DNA of 64,000 nt from CAVUAN01 sp963739435 (lineage in GTDB: Bacteria > Acidobacteriota > Thermoanaerobaculia > UBA5066 > Gp7-AA6): contig CAVUAN010000025.1 of assembly GCA_963739435.1 (NCBI GenBank), positions 34,579 to 98,578 on the forward strand, in the 5' to 3' direction. Under the pieces are notes generated by a model. That model searched no databases. It was not told the origin of the DNA and saw only the letters and a program-made list of their open reading frames with translations. Position numbers and translations under genes: made by a program. Positions within the stretch are counted from its first letter, which is position 1. The number at the start of each line of letters is the position of its first letter. This document shows positions 35,001-43,800 of the stretch, in pieces.

Positions 35001-35232
35001 CGAGCCCGGCGATCGTCGAGAACTGCCGCTCGAGCGGTGTCGCGACGGCCGAGGCCATCGTCTCGGGCGACGCGCCGGGCAAGGCGGCCGTGACCTGGAT
35101 CGTGGGAAAGTCGACGTTGGGCAGGTCGCTGATCGGCAGCAGCCGGTAGCCCATGACGCCGAAGAGCAGGATCCCGACCATCACGAGGGTGGTCGTGACC
35201 GGCCGACGGATGAAGAGGTCGGTGACGTTCAC
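32026..35232 (-). CDS. RND multidrug efflux transporter, multiple frameshifts
   Basis: About 1,068 residues when joined, the size of the AcrB/MdtB (HAE1) family, a proton-driven trimeric pump of the inner membrane. It starts NVTDLFIRRPVTTTLVMVGI at the GTG at 35232, overlapping the adaptor stop (GTGA). Recognisable blocks follow: PTIQVTAALPGASPETMASA, YLALTSPTLPLSQLDEYGE, TLLLTLCLVVLVIFLFLRNL, the TM4 proton-relay pair in DDAIVMLENIVRHIE, LTLTPMLCSRFL, QYTLQDPDTAELYKFAPLLE, and FEACLVRFRPIMMTTMAALM near the C-terminus. Frame changes are seen near 34985, 34045, 33660, 33400, 33050, 32900, 32660 and 32480. Complete homology in order argues for sequence error. The end at 32026 is the best frame but is uncertain. 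Confidence 0.88.
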
Positions 35233-36345
35233 GAGCGCACCTCCGCAGTAGGCTTGATCTCCACCTTCGCGCCGGGCGCCAGCCGCAGCTGGCCGTCGGT
35301 CACGACCCTCTCCCCGGCCGCGAGCCCCTTGGTGACGACCGCCAGCCGCCCCGAGACGCGGTTGACCGTGATCGGCCGCGACTCGACCGTCAGGTCCTCC
35401 TTGACGACGAAGACGAACTGGCCCGACTGGCCCGTCTGGACGGCCTGCGACGGAACGACGATCGCGTCCGGCTCGACGGCGAGGTTCAGGACGACGCTGA
35501 TGAACTGGCCCGGCCAGAGCCGCTTCTCGGCGTTGCGAAACGTCGCCTTCAACTGAATCGTACCGGTCGAAGCGTTGACGGCGTTGTCCATGAAGGTGAG
35601 CTCGCCTCGCGCCGGCGCACCGCCGTCCTGCGGTGTCGCCAGCACGGCCAGCTTTCCAGCCAGGGATCGGCGCGTGATCTCGCGCGAAGTTGGTCTCGGG
35701 CACCGCGAAGGAAACCAGGATCGGCTGGATCTGGTTGATCTGGACGAGCGTGCGGTCGTCGTTGGCTTTGACGACATTGCCAATCTGGACGAGCAGGCTC
35801 CCTGTCCTTCCGTCGATCGGCGAGCGGATCGAGCAGTATTCGAGCTGGAGGCGCGCATTCTCGAACATGGCCCTGTCGGCCCGCACCGTCGCCTCGGCGG
35901 CGTCGGCGGTGGCCTTCGCCTGGTCGTACTGCTGGTGCGTGACGTAGTCCTTGGCGACGAGGTCGGCGTAGCGTTTCACGTCCGCCTGTGCGCTTTGGGC
36001 CGTGGCCTGGTCCCGCTCGAGGTTGGCCTTGACCTGGGCCAGCGCCGACTCGAAGGGCCGCGGGTCGATTGTCAGCAACAGGTCGCCCTTTGCGACGTCC
36101 TGGCCTTCGCGAAAAGCCACCTGTGTAATTTGCCCGCCGACCTGTGCCTTGACCGCGACTGTCGCGACGGACTCGACGTGGCCGATCGCGGCAACCTCGA
36201 CGGCCATCTCGCGCTTCGCGACTGTCGCGATCTGTACCGGGACGCCCTCCCGGGCAGGAGCCTTCGCGGGCCCGGAGCAAGCCCCGGCGAGAACGGCTGC
36301 GACAAGCGCCGCCAGGAGACGAGAGAGGAGGCGTTGCGTTCTCAT
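35229..36345 (-). CDS. RND efflux periplasmic adaptor (membrane fusion protein), one frameshift
   Basis: About 371 residues. A lipoprotein signal with LVAAVLAGACSG (Cys anchor) precedes the lipoyl-like halves (VESVATVAVKAQVGGQITQV ... YCSIRSPIDGRTGSLLVQIG) with a helical hairpin between them, about residues 90-160. A barrel domain (NASTGTIQLKATFRNAEKRL) and a membrane-proximal domain (ITVNRVSGRLAVVTKGLAAG) follow. The frame changes near 35660. It links the pump to the outer-membrane channel. The ATG overlaps the channel gene stop (ATGA) and its own stop overlaps the pump start (GTGA), so the three are translationally coupled. Confidence 0.9.
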
Positions 36346-37808
36346 GGGTTCGTCTCGACGCCTTTCGGCCCGAGAGCTCCGACATCGTGCGCGAGCTGCG
36401 CCATGGCCAGGTACCACTCCGTGCGCGACTGCACCTCCTGGGCGCGCGCGTTGGCGTAGGCGCTCTGCGCCGCAAGCAGGTCGAGGATTCCGCCGACGCC
36501 GGCCTTGTAGCGGCCGCTGGCGACTTCTTCGGACTGCCGCGCGCTGGCCAGCAGATCCTTCGTCGTTCGGACCCGTTGCGAGGCGGTGCGAACCCCGTAG
36601 TAGCTGCGCCACACCTGGAGGACGACCCTGTTCGAATAGTCCTCGAGGTTGGCCTGGAGGGCCCGGGCTTCTTCCTCGGCCTGTCGCACGGCGTAAATAT
36701 TCGAGAAGCCCGTGAAAACGGGGAAGCGGAACAGGATGGCTCCGGAGTACACGTTGACTCCGTTCGTCGAGGTGGGGTTCTCGTAGTAGTTGCGTCCGAT
36801 CGTGCCCAGGGCGTTGAGCGTCGGCAGGCCCGCCGAGCGCACCGAGCGCACGTGCGCCGCCGCCCTCTCGACTTCAAATCGCCGCGCCGCGAGATCCGGC
36901 CGTTCGGCCGCGGCCCTGTCGATCAGGCTGTCGACAGACGCCGTCACGCGGTCGAGGTTTTCGATCTCGGGCAGGTCGCCGGCCTCGACCGGAACGTTGG
37001 CCGGCACGCCGAGCTCGGTCGCCAGCCCGCCCCGGATGGTCTGAACGAGACCCTCCGCCGTGGCCAGCTCGAGCTCGGCCTGGGACGTGGCTGTGCGGGC
37101 GAGCAAGACGTCGGCAATCGTCGCGACGCCGGCGCGGTGCCGCTCGTCGGCAGCCGCCAGGCTTTCTTTCGCCGTCTTCAGGTTCGCGTCCTGCGCCGCG
37201 ACGAGGGCCTTGGCGAAGAGGTACTGGTAGTAGGCGCTCGCGACGTCCAGGACCGTGTTCTGGATCGTGGCGTCGTGGGACCAGTCGGCCGAGAAGAGCG
37301 TGGCCCTCGCTTCGTCGATGTCGGCCTGGCGCCCTCCGAGATCGAGCAGAAGCCAATTGAACGAGAGCGAGGGCCCATAGCTCGTGTTCAAGATCGTCAA
37401 CGTGCCGCCGAGGGCGGCCTGTTTCTGGCGCGTGATGTTCGCGTCGAGCTCGAGCTGCGGGTACCAAACGCCCTGCTTGTTGCCCACGTCGGCTGCGGCC
37501 GCCCGGGCCCGGAACCAGGCCTCGCGCGTGACGGGGCTGTTGCGAAGGGAAAGGTCGATGGCCTGCGCGAGCGAGAGCGTGCCTCCCGCCTTGAGGATGT
37601 CGCTCGGGAGAACGAGCGGCGGGGGTGCGGGCGCCTTGTCCTTCTCGAGGACCTTCCTGGCCTCGGGCGGCGGCGTCCAGGGCGTGTCGGGCGACTTCGA
37701 GACGGCGTCCCGGACTCCGCTTTCGGTCGGCAGCGAGGCGCAGCCGCAAGCGAGAGCGCAGAGGAGAACGGGCAGAATCGCGCCGGCGAGTCGTTTGGGG
37801 CTATGCAT
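36342..37808 (-). CDS. TolC/NodT-type outer-membrane efflux lipoprotein
   Basis: About 488 residues. Signal with ILPVLLCALACGCASLP (lipid-anchored Cys), then two similar OEP repeats: first TLSLAQAIDLSLRNSPVTRE ... SYGPSLSFNWLLLDLGGRQA; second AAERPDLAARRFEVERAAAH ... GAILFRFPVFTGFSNIYAVR. These form the trimeric beta-barrel and alpha-tunnel. The ATG at 37808 is chosen over an upstream one because GGGAGG lies seven bases before it and the signal peptide begins there. It overlaps the tetR stop by eight bases. Part of the tetR-channel-adaptor-pump operon. Confidence 0.92.
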   Translation of the reverse strand: MHSPKRLAGAILPVLLCALACGCASLPTESGVRDAVSKSPDTPWTPPPEARKVLEKDKAPAPPPLVLPSDILKAGGTLSLAQAIDLSLRNSPVTREAWFRARAAAADVGNKQGVWYPQLELDANITRQKQAALGGTLTILNTSYGPSLSFNWLLLDLGGRQADIDEARATLFSADWSHDATIQNTVLDVASAYYQYLFAKALVAAQDANLKTAKESLAAADERHRAGVATIADVLLARTATSQAELELATAEGLVQTIRGGLATELGVPANVPVEAGDLPEIENLDRVTASVDSLIDRAAAERPDLAARRFEVERAAAHVRSVRSAGLPTLNALGTIGRNYYENPTSTNGVNVYSGAILFRFPVFTGFSNIYAVRQAEEEARALQANLEDYSNRVVLQVWRSYYGVRTASQRVRTTKDLLASARQSEEVASGRYKAGVGGILDLLAAQSAYANARAQEVQSRTEWYLAMAQLAHDVGALGPKGVETNP

Positions 37809-38385
37809 CGCTTCGCCTCCCAACTCCATTCCAGAAAACGTCGAGGGCCTGCGACACCATCGTTTCGAGCGTGTCCGCGGGCCTTCTCGAGATGTTTAAG
37901 CCGCGAAGCATACCCAGAAAGAGCTCGGCTCCCGTTCCCGCGTCGACCTTCCGGAGCTCACCGCTCGTGATACCCGCCTCGATCGTCTGGCTCACGAGCC
38001 CGACGATTTTCTGGCGGCGCTCCTGGAACTCACTGCCGCGCCGCGCGAAGAGGCGCTCGTCGCGGTGGAGGAGCGTCACGAGGTCGCGCCGGTTCCAGAC
38101 GAACCGCAGGATTTCGGTGGCAGTGATCGCGAGGCGCTGCCGAACCGACCGCTCCCGCTCGATTTCCCGAGAGATGTTCTCGTGGAGGCCGTCCAAGCCG
38201 TGGAGGACCGAAACGAAGAAGAGCTCTTCCTTGGTTGCGAAATAGCGGTAGATGGTTCCCTTGCCCGTGCCGGCCGCCGCCGCCACGTCGTCGATAGAGA
38301 CCTCGTGGAACTCGCGGGCGAAAAACACCTGCGCGGCGGCGTCGAGGATCGCCTGGCTCTTCTCTATGGTCTTTACACGGGCCAT
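37801..38385 (-). CDS. TetR family repressor of the efflux operon
   Basis: 194 residues. The N-terminal helix-turn-helix, residues about 8-55, is ILDAAAQVFFAREFHEVSID then VAAAAGTGKGTIYRYFATKE. The C-terminal ligand-binding part includes VTLLHRDERLFARRGSEFQE. The gene leads the efflux operon and a perfect six-base inverted repeat lies directly before its ATG, so autorepression with ligand release by pump substrates is the likely model. No Shine-Dalgarno is visible upstream of the ATG at 38385 (sequence ACCGGTACCGTTA), so translation may be leaderless. Confidence 0.9.
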   Translation of the reverse strand: MARVKTIEKSQAILDAAAQVFFAREFHEVSIDDVAAAAGTGKGTIYRYFATKEELFFVSVLHGLDGLHENISREIERERSVRQRLAITATEILRFVWNRRDLVTLLHRDERLFARRGSEFQERRQKIVGLVSQTIEAGITSGELRKVDAGTGAELFLGMLRGLNISRRPADTLETMVSQALDVFWNGVGRRSDA

Positions 38386-38409
38386 TAACGGTACCGGTCA
38401 GTTCCGTTA
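38386..38409. promoter_or_regulatory. Candidate TetR operator
   Basis: TAACGG-N12-CCGTTA, perfect half-sites, immediately upstream of the tetR start codon. An inner ACCGGT adds symmetry. Position and symmetry fit an operator controlling the tetR-efflux operon. Binding is untested. Confidence 0.6.
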
Positions 38410-38511
38410 TTCATACGCCAGAACCCCCAACGAGTTGCCAGAAAACTTGGGGGAGATTTCAAGTGGCTCTCAAACAAGGGTTTATTCTCACGCCGTCGAA
38501 GGGGGCCAGCC

Positions 38512-39099
38512 ATGAACAGGGGTCGGCTCGAAGCTTTCAGCGACGGTGTCATCGCGATCCTGATCACGATCATGGTCCTCGAGCTCCACGTGCCCCACGG
38601 CGTCGACGCCTCGGCGCTTCGGCCGATGCTGCCGATCTTCTCGAGCTACGCCTTGAGCTTCGTCTTCCTCGGGATCTACTGGAGCAACCATCACCACATG
38701 CTCCAAATGGCCGACCGGATCAACGGCAAGATCCTCTGGGCCAACCTGCACCTTCTCTTCTGGCTCTCCCTGACGCCGTTCGTCACGGCCTGGATGGGGC
38801 AGACCTCGGCGGCGCCTTTTCCGACGGCAGCCTACGGCGCGGTGCTCCTGTTTTCAGGCATCGCGTACACCATCCTTCAGAACGCGATCATCGGCATCCA
38901 GGGACCGGGCTCGAAGCTCAAAGCGGCCGTGCAAGGGGACTTGAAGGGGAAGATCTCAGTGCTTTGCTATCTCGTGGCAATCCCGCTGGCGTTTGTGGAC
39001 CGGCGGATCTCGATCGCTCTCTACGTCGCCATCGCGCTCGTGTGGCTCGTCCCGGACCGCCGCATCGAATCGAGATGGGAGCGGCTTTCGGGGGAGTAG
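38512..39099 (+). CDS. TMEM175-type potassium channel family protein
   Basis: 195 residues, six predicted membrane helices. The family hallmark RLEAFSDGVIAILITIM (FSDGVIAI, residues about 9-16) forms the selectivity gate in bacterial TMEM175 channels. YALSFVFLGIYWSNHHHMLQ and LLFWLSLTPFVTAWMG follow, as expected. A single six-helix repeat, so it would tetramerise. It is divergent from the tetR operon across 126 bases. Potassium selectivity is inferred from the family. Confidence 0.88.
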   Translation: MNRGRLEAFSDGVIAILITIMVLELHVPHGVDASALRPMLPIFSSYALSFVFLGIYWSNHHHMLQMADRINGKILWANLHLLFWLSLTPFVTAWMGQTSAAPFPTAAYGAVLLFSGIAYTILQNAIIGIQGPGSKLKAAVQGDLKGKISVLCYLVAIPLAFVDRRISIALYVAIALVWLVPDRRIESRWERLSGE

Positions 39100-39123
39100 G
39101 ATCGGGAGCCTTGTGAGGCTCTC

Positions 39124-39996
39124 ATGACACCACGTTCGGTCGCTTACGTGATTCCGGGCGTCGAGACGCTCGAAGGGGCGGGCTTTCGCGTCCGCCGGCC
39201 GTTCCCGACGCACGAGCTCGACCATTTCGATCCGTTCCTGCTCTTGGACGAGATGGGCCCGATGGACCTCAAGCCCGGCGAGGCTCGAGGCGCGCCGGAC
39301 CATCCGCACCGCGGCTTCGAGACGGTGACCTACATGCTCTCCGGGCGCATGCAGCACAAGGACTCCGCCGGCAACTCGGGCGAGCTCTCGCCGGGCGACG
39401 TGCAGTGGATGACGGCGGGTTCGGGTGTGGTCCATTCCGAGATGCCGCACCCCGATTTCCTGGCCTCGGGCGGCCGGATGCACGGTTTCCAGCTCTGGGT
39501 CAACCTGCCGAAGAAGGACAAGATGATGAAGCCGCGGTACCAGGAGTTGCCCGGCGCGAAGATTCCAACGGCACGGTCTGCCGACGGCTCGGTCGAGGTG
39601 AAGGTCCTGGCGGGCGAAGCGATGGGCGTGAAGGCCGCCATCGACACCCGCACTCCCATCCTCTACCTTCATTACCGCCTGCAGCCCTCGGCGCGCGTCG
39701 AGCAGCCCGTGCCGCCGAGTTGGAATGCCTTTGCTTACGTCGTCGAAGGGCGCGGCCATTTTGGGGGCGAGGCCCGACCGGCCAGCGGCGGCGAAGCCGT
39801 CTTCTTTCGGGGCAACGGCGACTCGGTCACGATTGCGGCGCCGGCCAACACGGGGCTCGAGGCCCTCGTGATCGCCGGCCTGCCGATCAAAGAACCGGTC
39901 GTTCGGATGGGTCCTTTCGTCATGAACACGCGGGCCGAGCTGACCCAGGCGTTCGAGGACTACCGGAGCGGGCGCCTGGGCGCCCCGGGAGCGTGA
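39124..39996 (+). CDS. Pirin family protein
   Basis: 290 residues, bicupin fold. The metal-binding N-terminal cupin has HPHRGFETVTYMLSGRMQHK and GDVQWMTAGSGVVHSEMP (His and Glu ligands). The C-terminal half has AFAYVVEGRGHFGGEARPAS and VIAGLPIKEPVVRMGPFVMN. Some bacterial pirins oxidise quercetin; others act as regulators, and activity here is not predictable. Its stop overlaps the start of the amidohydrolase gene (GTGA), so the two are probably co-translated. Confidence 0.92.
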   Translation: MTPRSVAYVIPGVETLEGAGFRVRRPFPTHELDHFDPFLLLDEMGPMDLKPGEARGAPDHPHRGFETVTYMLSGRMQHKDSAGNSGELSPGDVQWMTAGSGVVHSEMPHPDFLASGGRMHGFQLWVNLPKKDKMMKPRYQELPGAKIPTARSADGSVEVKVLAGEAMGVKAAIDTRTPILYLHYRLQPSARVEQPVPPSWNAFAYVVEGRGHFGGEARPASGGEAVFFRGNGDSVTIAAPANTGLEALVIAGLPIKEPVVRMGPFVMNTRAELTQAFEDYRSGRLGAPGA

Positions 39997-41138
39997 GCTT
40001 GGAACCTGGCTCGGCGCGTCTCACGACGTTTGCCGCATGGGCCCTTTGCGCGGCGTTCTGGCCGCAGGCGTCCTCCGCGCAAGCTCCCACGCCCGTTCCG
40101 ACGCCGGCAATCTCGATGTCGATCGAGGACTACGACCCGAAGTCCACACTCGTGGTTCCAGAGCATCCGGTGACCCGCGCGAAGTTCCCGTTCATCGACG
40201 TCCACAACCACCAGGATCGCGGGCAGTCGGCGGCCGATGTCCAGCGCCTCGTCGCCGACATGGACTCCCTGAACATGCGCGTCATGGTCAACCTCTCCGG
40301 CGGCTCCGGCGAGGAGCTGGGCAAAGGCCTGGCGAATCTCAATGGCCGTTACCCAAAACGGTTTGTCGCCTTCGCCAATCTCGATTTCAAGGGAATCGAC
40401 GAGCCCGGCTGGGGCCAGAAGGCGGCAGCGCAGCTGGCCGCCGACGTGGCGCGCGGCGCGCAGGGCCTGAAGATCTTCAAGAACTTCGGGATGACCGTAA
40501 AGGACGCCCGGGGCGAGCGCGTGCACGTGGACGACCCGCGCCTCGACGCCGTGTTCGAGAAGTGCGCCGAGCTCAAGATCCCGGTCCTGATCCACACGGC
40601 GGAGCCGGCTCCGTTCTTTGAGCCCCAGGATCGCTTCAACGAGCGGTGGTTGGAGCTCAAGCAGTTTCCGCAGAGGGCCCGGCCCCCGGAGGCCTTCCCG
40701 CCGTGGGAAACGCTCATCGCCGAGCAGCATCACCTCTTCGCGAAGCACCCGAAGACGAAGTTCATCGACGCGCACCTGGGCTGGATGGGCGGCGATCTCG
40801 GGCGCCTCGGCCGCCTGCTCGACGCGCTCCCGAACGTTTACACCGAGATCGGTGCGGTCCTGGCGGAGCTCGGGCGCCAGCCGCGGTTTGCCCGAGAGTG
40901 GTTCATTCGCTACCAGGACCGCGTGATGTTCGGAAAGGACACCTGGGCCAGGGACGAGTACTGGGTCTACTTCCGCGTGCTCGAAACCTCCGACGAATAC
41001 TTCGACTACTACCGCAAGCGTCACGCCTTCTGGAAAATGTACGGCCTGGCTTTGCCCGACGAGGTTCTGAAGAAGTTGTATTACAAGAACGCGCTCTCGG
41101 TGGTCCCGGGAATCGACGCCTCCGACTTCCCGCGCTAG
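39993..41138 (+). CDS. Secreted amidohydrolase family 2 protein
   Basis: About 381 residues. The N-terminal signal (LTTFAAWALCAAFWPQASSA) directs export. The barrel has KFPFIDVHNHQDR (metal HxH), GAQGLKIFKNFG, IPVLIHTAEPAPFF, KTKFIDAHLGWMGGD and a catalytic acid in VMFGKDTW. This is the decarboxylase/lactonase-like amidohydrolase_2 group. The substrate is unknown. The GTG at 39993 is chosen because it overlaps the pirin stop by four bases and gives the signal peptide at the right place. Confidence 0.85.
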   Translation: MSLEPGSARLTTFAAWALCAAFWPQASSAQAPTPVPTPAISMSIEDYDPKSTLVVPEHPVTRAKFPFIDVHNHQDRGQSAADVQRLVADMDSLNMRVMVNLSGGSGEELGKGLANLNGRYPKRFVAFANLDFKGIDEPGWGQKAAAQLAADVARGAQGLKIFKNFGMTVKDARGERVHVDDPRLDAVFEKCAELKIPVLIHTAEPAPFFEPQDRFNERWLELKQFPQRARPPEAFPPWETLIAEQHHLFAKHPKTKFIDAHLGWMGGDLGRLGRLLDALPNVYTEIGAVLAELGRQPRFAREWFIRYQDRVMFGKDTWARDEYWVYFRVLETSDEYFDYYRKRHAFWKMYGLALPDEVLKKLYYKNALSVVPGIDASDFPR

Positions 41139-41196
41139 AGGCACGGGATGCGCCGGGGCGGGCGAGGTTCTTGGCTCGGTTAGACTTGCGCCCTGC

Positions 41197-42303
41197 ATGG
41201 GCACGATCGTCGTCACGGGCGGGGCCGGATTCATCGGCTCGAACTTCGTGCGCCGGGCGCTTGCGAGAAGCTCCGACCGGATCGTCGTCTTCGACGCGCT
41301 GACCTATGCTGGCAACCTGCAGAGCCTGGCGGCCGTCGCCTCGGACCCGCGTTTCGTTTTTGTGCAGGCCGACATCGCGGACCGCGACGCCGTGCGCGCG
41401 ATGTACCGGGACATGCGGCCCTCCGCCGTCGTCAACCTCGCCGCCGAGAGCCACGTCGACCGGTCGATCGACGACGCGGGCGCCTTCATCCGCACCAACG
41501 TCGCCGGAACCTTCGAGTTGCTCGAGGGGGCGCGCCACTATCTGGCGGGCGCGGCCTCCGGCCGAACGGACCGCGCCGCTTTCAAATTTCTCCACGTCTC
41601 GACCGACGAAGTCTACGGATCGCTCGGTCCGACGGGGTCCTTCTCGGAGTCGACGCCTTACGCGCCGAATTCCCCCTACGCGGCCTCCAAGGCCGCGGCC
41701 GACCACCTCGTACGCGCCTGGCGGGAAACGTACGGGCTGCCGACGCTTCTGACGAACTGCTCGAACAACTATGGCCCCTTCCAGTTCCCGGAGAAGCTGA
41801 TCCCGCTGATGATCTTGAACGCACTCGAAGGCAAAGCGTTGCCCATCTACGGCGACGGCGGGAACGTGCGTGACTGGCTCTACGTCGAGGACCACTGCGA
41901 CGGAATCCTGCTCGCGCTCGAGCGCGGGCAGATGGGTGGCCGCTACAACCTGGGCGGCGGCAACGAGCGCACGAACCTCCAGATCGTCGAGCGTCTCTGC
42001 TCCCTTCTCGAGCGCGAGCGGCCGGCGCGGGAAAACCCGGCGCTCCAGGCCCGCGGCGTCCGCCGCTACGAAGATCTCAAGACCTTCGTTCCCGACCGGC
42101 CGGGCCACGACCGCCGCTACGCGATCGACGCGACGCGGGTGAAGACGGAGCTCGGCTGGAAAGCCGCCCATGACTTCGAGTCCGGGCTCGACGCCACGGT
42201 GCGCTGGTATCTCCAGCATCTCGACTGGTGCGAAGCGGTCCAGTCGGGAAGCTACAAGCGCGAACGCCTCGGCCTGGCGGGGGCCGGAGGGAAACGGGCA
42301 TGA
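41197..42303 (+). CDS. rfbB: dTDP-glucose 4,6-dehydratase
   Basis: 368 residues, short-chain dehydrogenase fold. It converts dTDP-glucose to dTDP-4-keto-6-deoxyglucose. NAD loop TIVVTGGAGFIGSNFVRRA, dehydratase motif HVSTDEVYGSLG, catalytic YAASKAAADHLVRAW (Tyr, Lys), NNYGPFQFPEKLIPLMI and GRYNLGGGNERTNLQIVE are all present. It overlaps rfbA by ATGA. No rfbC or rfbD is in the window, so the deoxysugar path must be completed elsewhere or lead to another sugar. Confidence 0.96.
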   Translation: MGTIVVTGGAGFIGSNFVRRALARSSDRIVVFDALTYAGNLQSLAAVASDPRFVFVQADIADRDAVRAMYRDMRPSAVVNLAAESHVDRSIDDAGAFIRTNVAGTFELLEGARHYLAGAASGRTDRAAFKFLHVSTDEVYGSLGPTGSFSESTPYAPNSPYAASKAAADHLVRAWRETYGLPTLLTNCSNNYGPFQFPEKLIPLMILNALEGKALPIYGDGGNVRDWLYVEDHCDGILLALERGQMGGRYNLGGGNERTNLQIVERLCSLLERERPARENPALQARGVRRYEDLKTFVPDRPGHDRRYAIDATRVKTELGWKAAHDFESGLDATVRWYLQHLDWCEAVQSGSYKRERLGLAGAGGKRA

Positions 42304-43181
42304 AAGGCATCATCCTCGCCGGCGGAAGCGGCACGCGTCTCGACCCGGTCACCCGCGCGGTCTCCAAGCAACTGCTGCCCCTCTACGACAAGCCCATGAT
42401 CTATTACCCGCTCTCGACGCTGATGCTGACAGGCATCCGGGAGATCCTGGTCATCACGACGCCCCACGAACAGGAGAGCTTCCGGCGCTTGCTGGGCGAC
42501 GGCTCGTGGCTCGGCCTTTCGGTCTCCTATGCCGCGCAGCCGCGGCCCGAAGGCCTCGCCCAGGCGTTCCTGATAGGCCGCGACTTCATCGGGAAGGACC
42601 GGGTCGCGCTGGCGCTCGGCGACAACGTTTTCTACGGCCACGGATTCTCCGAGAGCCTGAAGCGGGCGGGGGAGGCGCGCGCGGGCGCGACCGTTTTCGC
42701 CTACCGCGTGAGCGATCCGCACCGCTACGGCGTCGTCGAGTTCGATGCGCAGGGCCGAGCGACCAACATCGAGGAGAAGCCCGAGAAGCCCCGCTCGCCC
42801 TACGCCGTGACCGGTCTCTACTTCTACGACAACGACGTCGTCGACATCGCCGGCCGGCTCCAACCCTCGGCCCGGGGAGAGCTCGAGATCACCGACGTCA
42901 ATCTCGCCTTCATGAGGGCGGGCAGGCTCTCCGTCGAAATCCTCGGCCGGGGCATCGCCTGGCTCGACACCGGAACGCACGAGTCGCTTCTTCAGGCTTC
43001 GAACTTCATCCAGGCCATCGAGACACGGCAGGGCTTGAAGGTCGCGTGTGTCGAGGAAGTGGCCTGGCAGATGGGCTTCATCCAGGCGGCCGATGTGCGG
43101 CGCCTGGCCGAGCCCATCCGCAACTCCGATTACGGAGCGTACCTGCTGCGCTTGATCGAGGATAAGGGAGGATCGAAATGA
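42300..43181 (+). CDS. rfbA: Glucose-1-phosphate thymidylyltransferase
   Basis: 293 residues. It makes dTDP-glucose from glucose-1-phosphate and dTTP. Nucleotide-binding MKGIILAGGSGTRLDPVTRA, SKQLLPLYDKPMIYYPLSTL, ALALGDNVFYGHGFSE, AYRVSDPHRYGVVEFD, EEKPEKPRSPYAVTGLYFYD and WLDTGTHESLLQASNF are all conserved. It usually feeds rfbB directly, and here the two genes overlap by four bases. The start at 42300 gives the standard length; its stop overlaps the next lipoprotein start. Confidence 0.96.
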   Translation: MKGIILAGGSGTRLDPVTRAVSKQLLPLYDKPMIYYPLSTLMLTGIREILVITTPHEQESFRRLLGDGSWLGLSVSYAAQPRPEGLAQAFLIGRDFIGKDRVALALGDNVFYGHGFSESLKRAGEARAGATVFAYRVSDPHRYGVVEFDAQGRATNIEEKPEKPRSPYAVTGLYFYDNDVVDIAGRLQPSARGELEITDVNLAFMRAGRLSVEILGRGIAWLDTGTHESLLQASNFIQAIETRQGLKVACVEEVAWQMGFIQAADVRRLAEPIRNSDYGAYLLRLIEDKGGSK

Positions 43182-43720
43182 CCAAACGGATGCTCTGCCT
43201 GGTTCTTCTGGCAATCCCGGTCGGCTGTTCCTCGGGGCCGCCGCCGTCGCCTTCTCCCGAGATCGGCGTGCAGGGACAGAAGGAGGCGCTCAAGGCCCTG
43301 GCCGGGCACTGGGAAGGGGTTTTCATGAATCCGGTCAACGGCCGAACCGGCTCGATCGTGTTCGACATCACGTCGGGCGGGAAGGAAGCTCGCGGCGATA
43401 TCCTCATGATCCCTCCGGGCTCCAAGAAGCCGGTCGAGCCCTCGAAGAAAGTTACGCAGTCCGAGACGCTCAGGACGATGCCCCGCATTCTCGAGATCAA
43501 CTTTTTCGAGGCGACGGGAAACGAGCTGACGGGCACGGTCGGGACCTACGAAGACATCGACTGCGGCTGCGATGCGGGCTCGACTTTCAAGGGCACGCTT
43601 TCCGGAGACACGATCCAGGGCACCTTCCGCACCGACTACTTCGACGCCAACGGGAACCCCCTGCCCGGGAAGGCCTCGACGACGGGTACCTGGAAGGTTA
43701 GTCGGACGACGAAGAGCTGA
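43178..43720 (+). CDS. Small lipoprotein of unknown function
   Basis: 180 residues. The signal MLCLVLLAIPVGCSSG has a lipidated Cys, followed by a Pro/Ser linker. A domain rich in beta strands (LAGHWEGVFMNPVNGRTGSI, ...GTVGTYEDIDCGCDAG, ...TIQGTFRTDYFDANG) has a C-G-C motif and may be a small lipocalin-like or avidin-like barrel. I do not recognise the family. ATGA overlap with rfbA suggests co-translation with the dTDP-sugar genes, an uncommon pairing. Confidence 0.75.
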   Translation: MTKRMLCLVLLAIPVGCSSGPPPSPSPEIGVQGQKEALKALAGHWEGVFMNPVNGRTGSIVFDITSGGKEARGDILMIPPGSKKPVEPSKKVTQSETLRTMPRILEINFFEATGNELTGTVGTYEDIDCGCDAGSTFKGTLSGDTIQGTFRTDYFDANGNPLPGKASTTGTWKVSRTTKS

Positions 43721-43740
43721 CGGCCGGACGAACAACGAAA

Positions 43741-43762
43741 CGGCGGCCCGTTAAGGCCGCCG
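43741..43762. terminator. Hairpin between convergent genes
   Basis: Perfect stem CGGCGGCC/GGCCGCCG with a six-base loop (CGTTAA). No T-run follows on either side, so termination may be Rho-dependent or weak. It lies between the lipoprotein gene and the oppositely directed collagen-like gene. Confidence 0.5.
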
Positions 43763-43800
43763 CTGTCTGACTCGCGACTTGCTCGGCTGCTCCGCCGGCG

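Noticed and set aside
33990..35093. Plus-strand frame opposite the RND pump
   Set aside because: Highly charged, domain-less shadow of a clear efflux gene on the minus strand.
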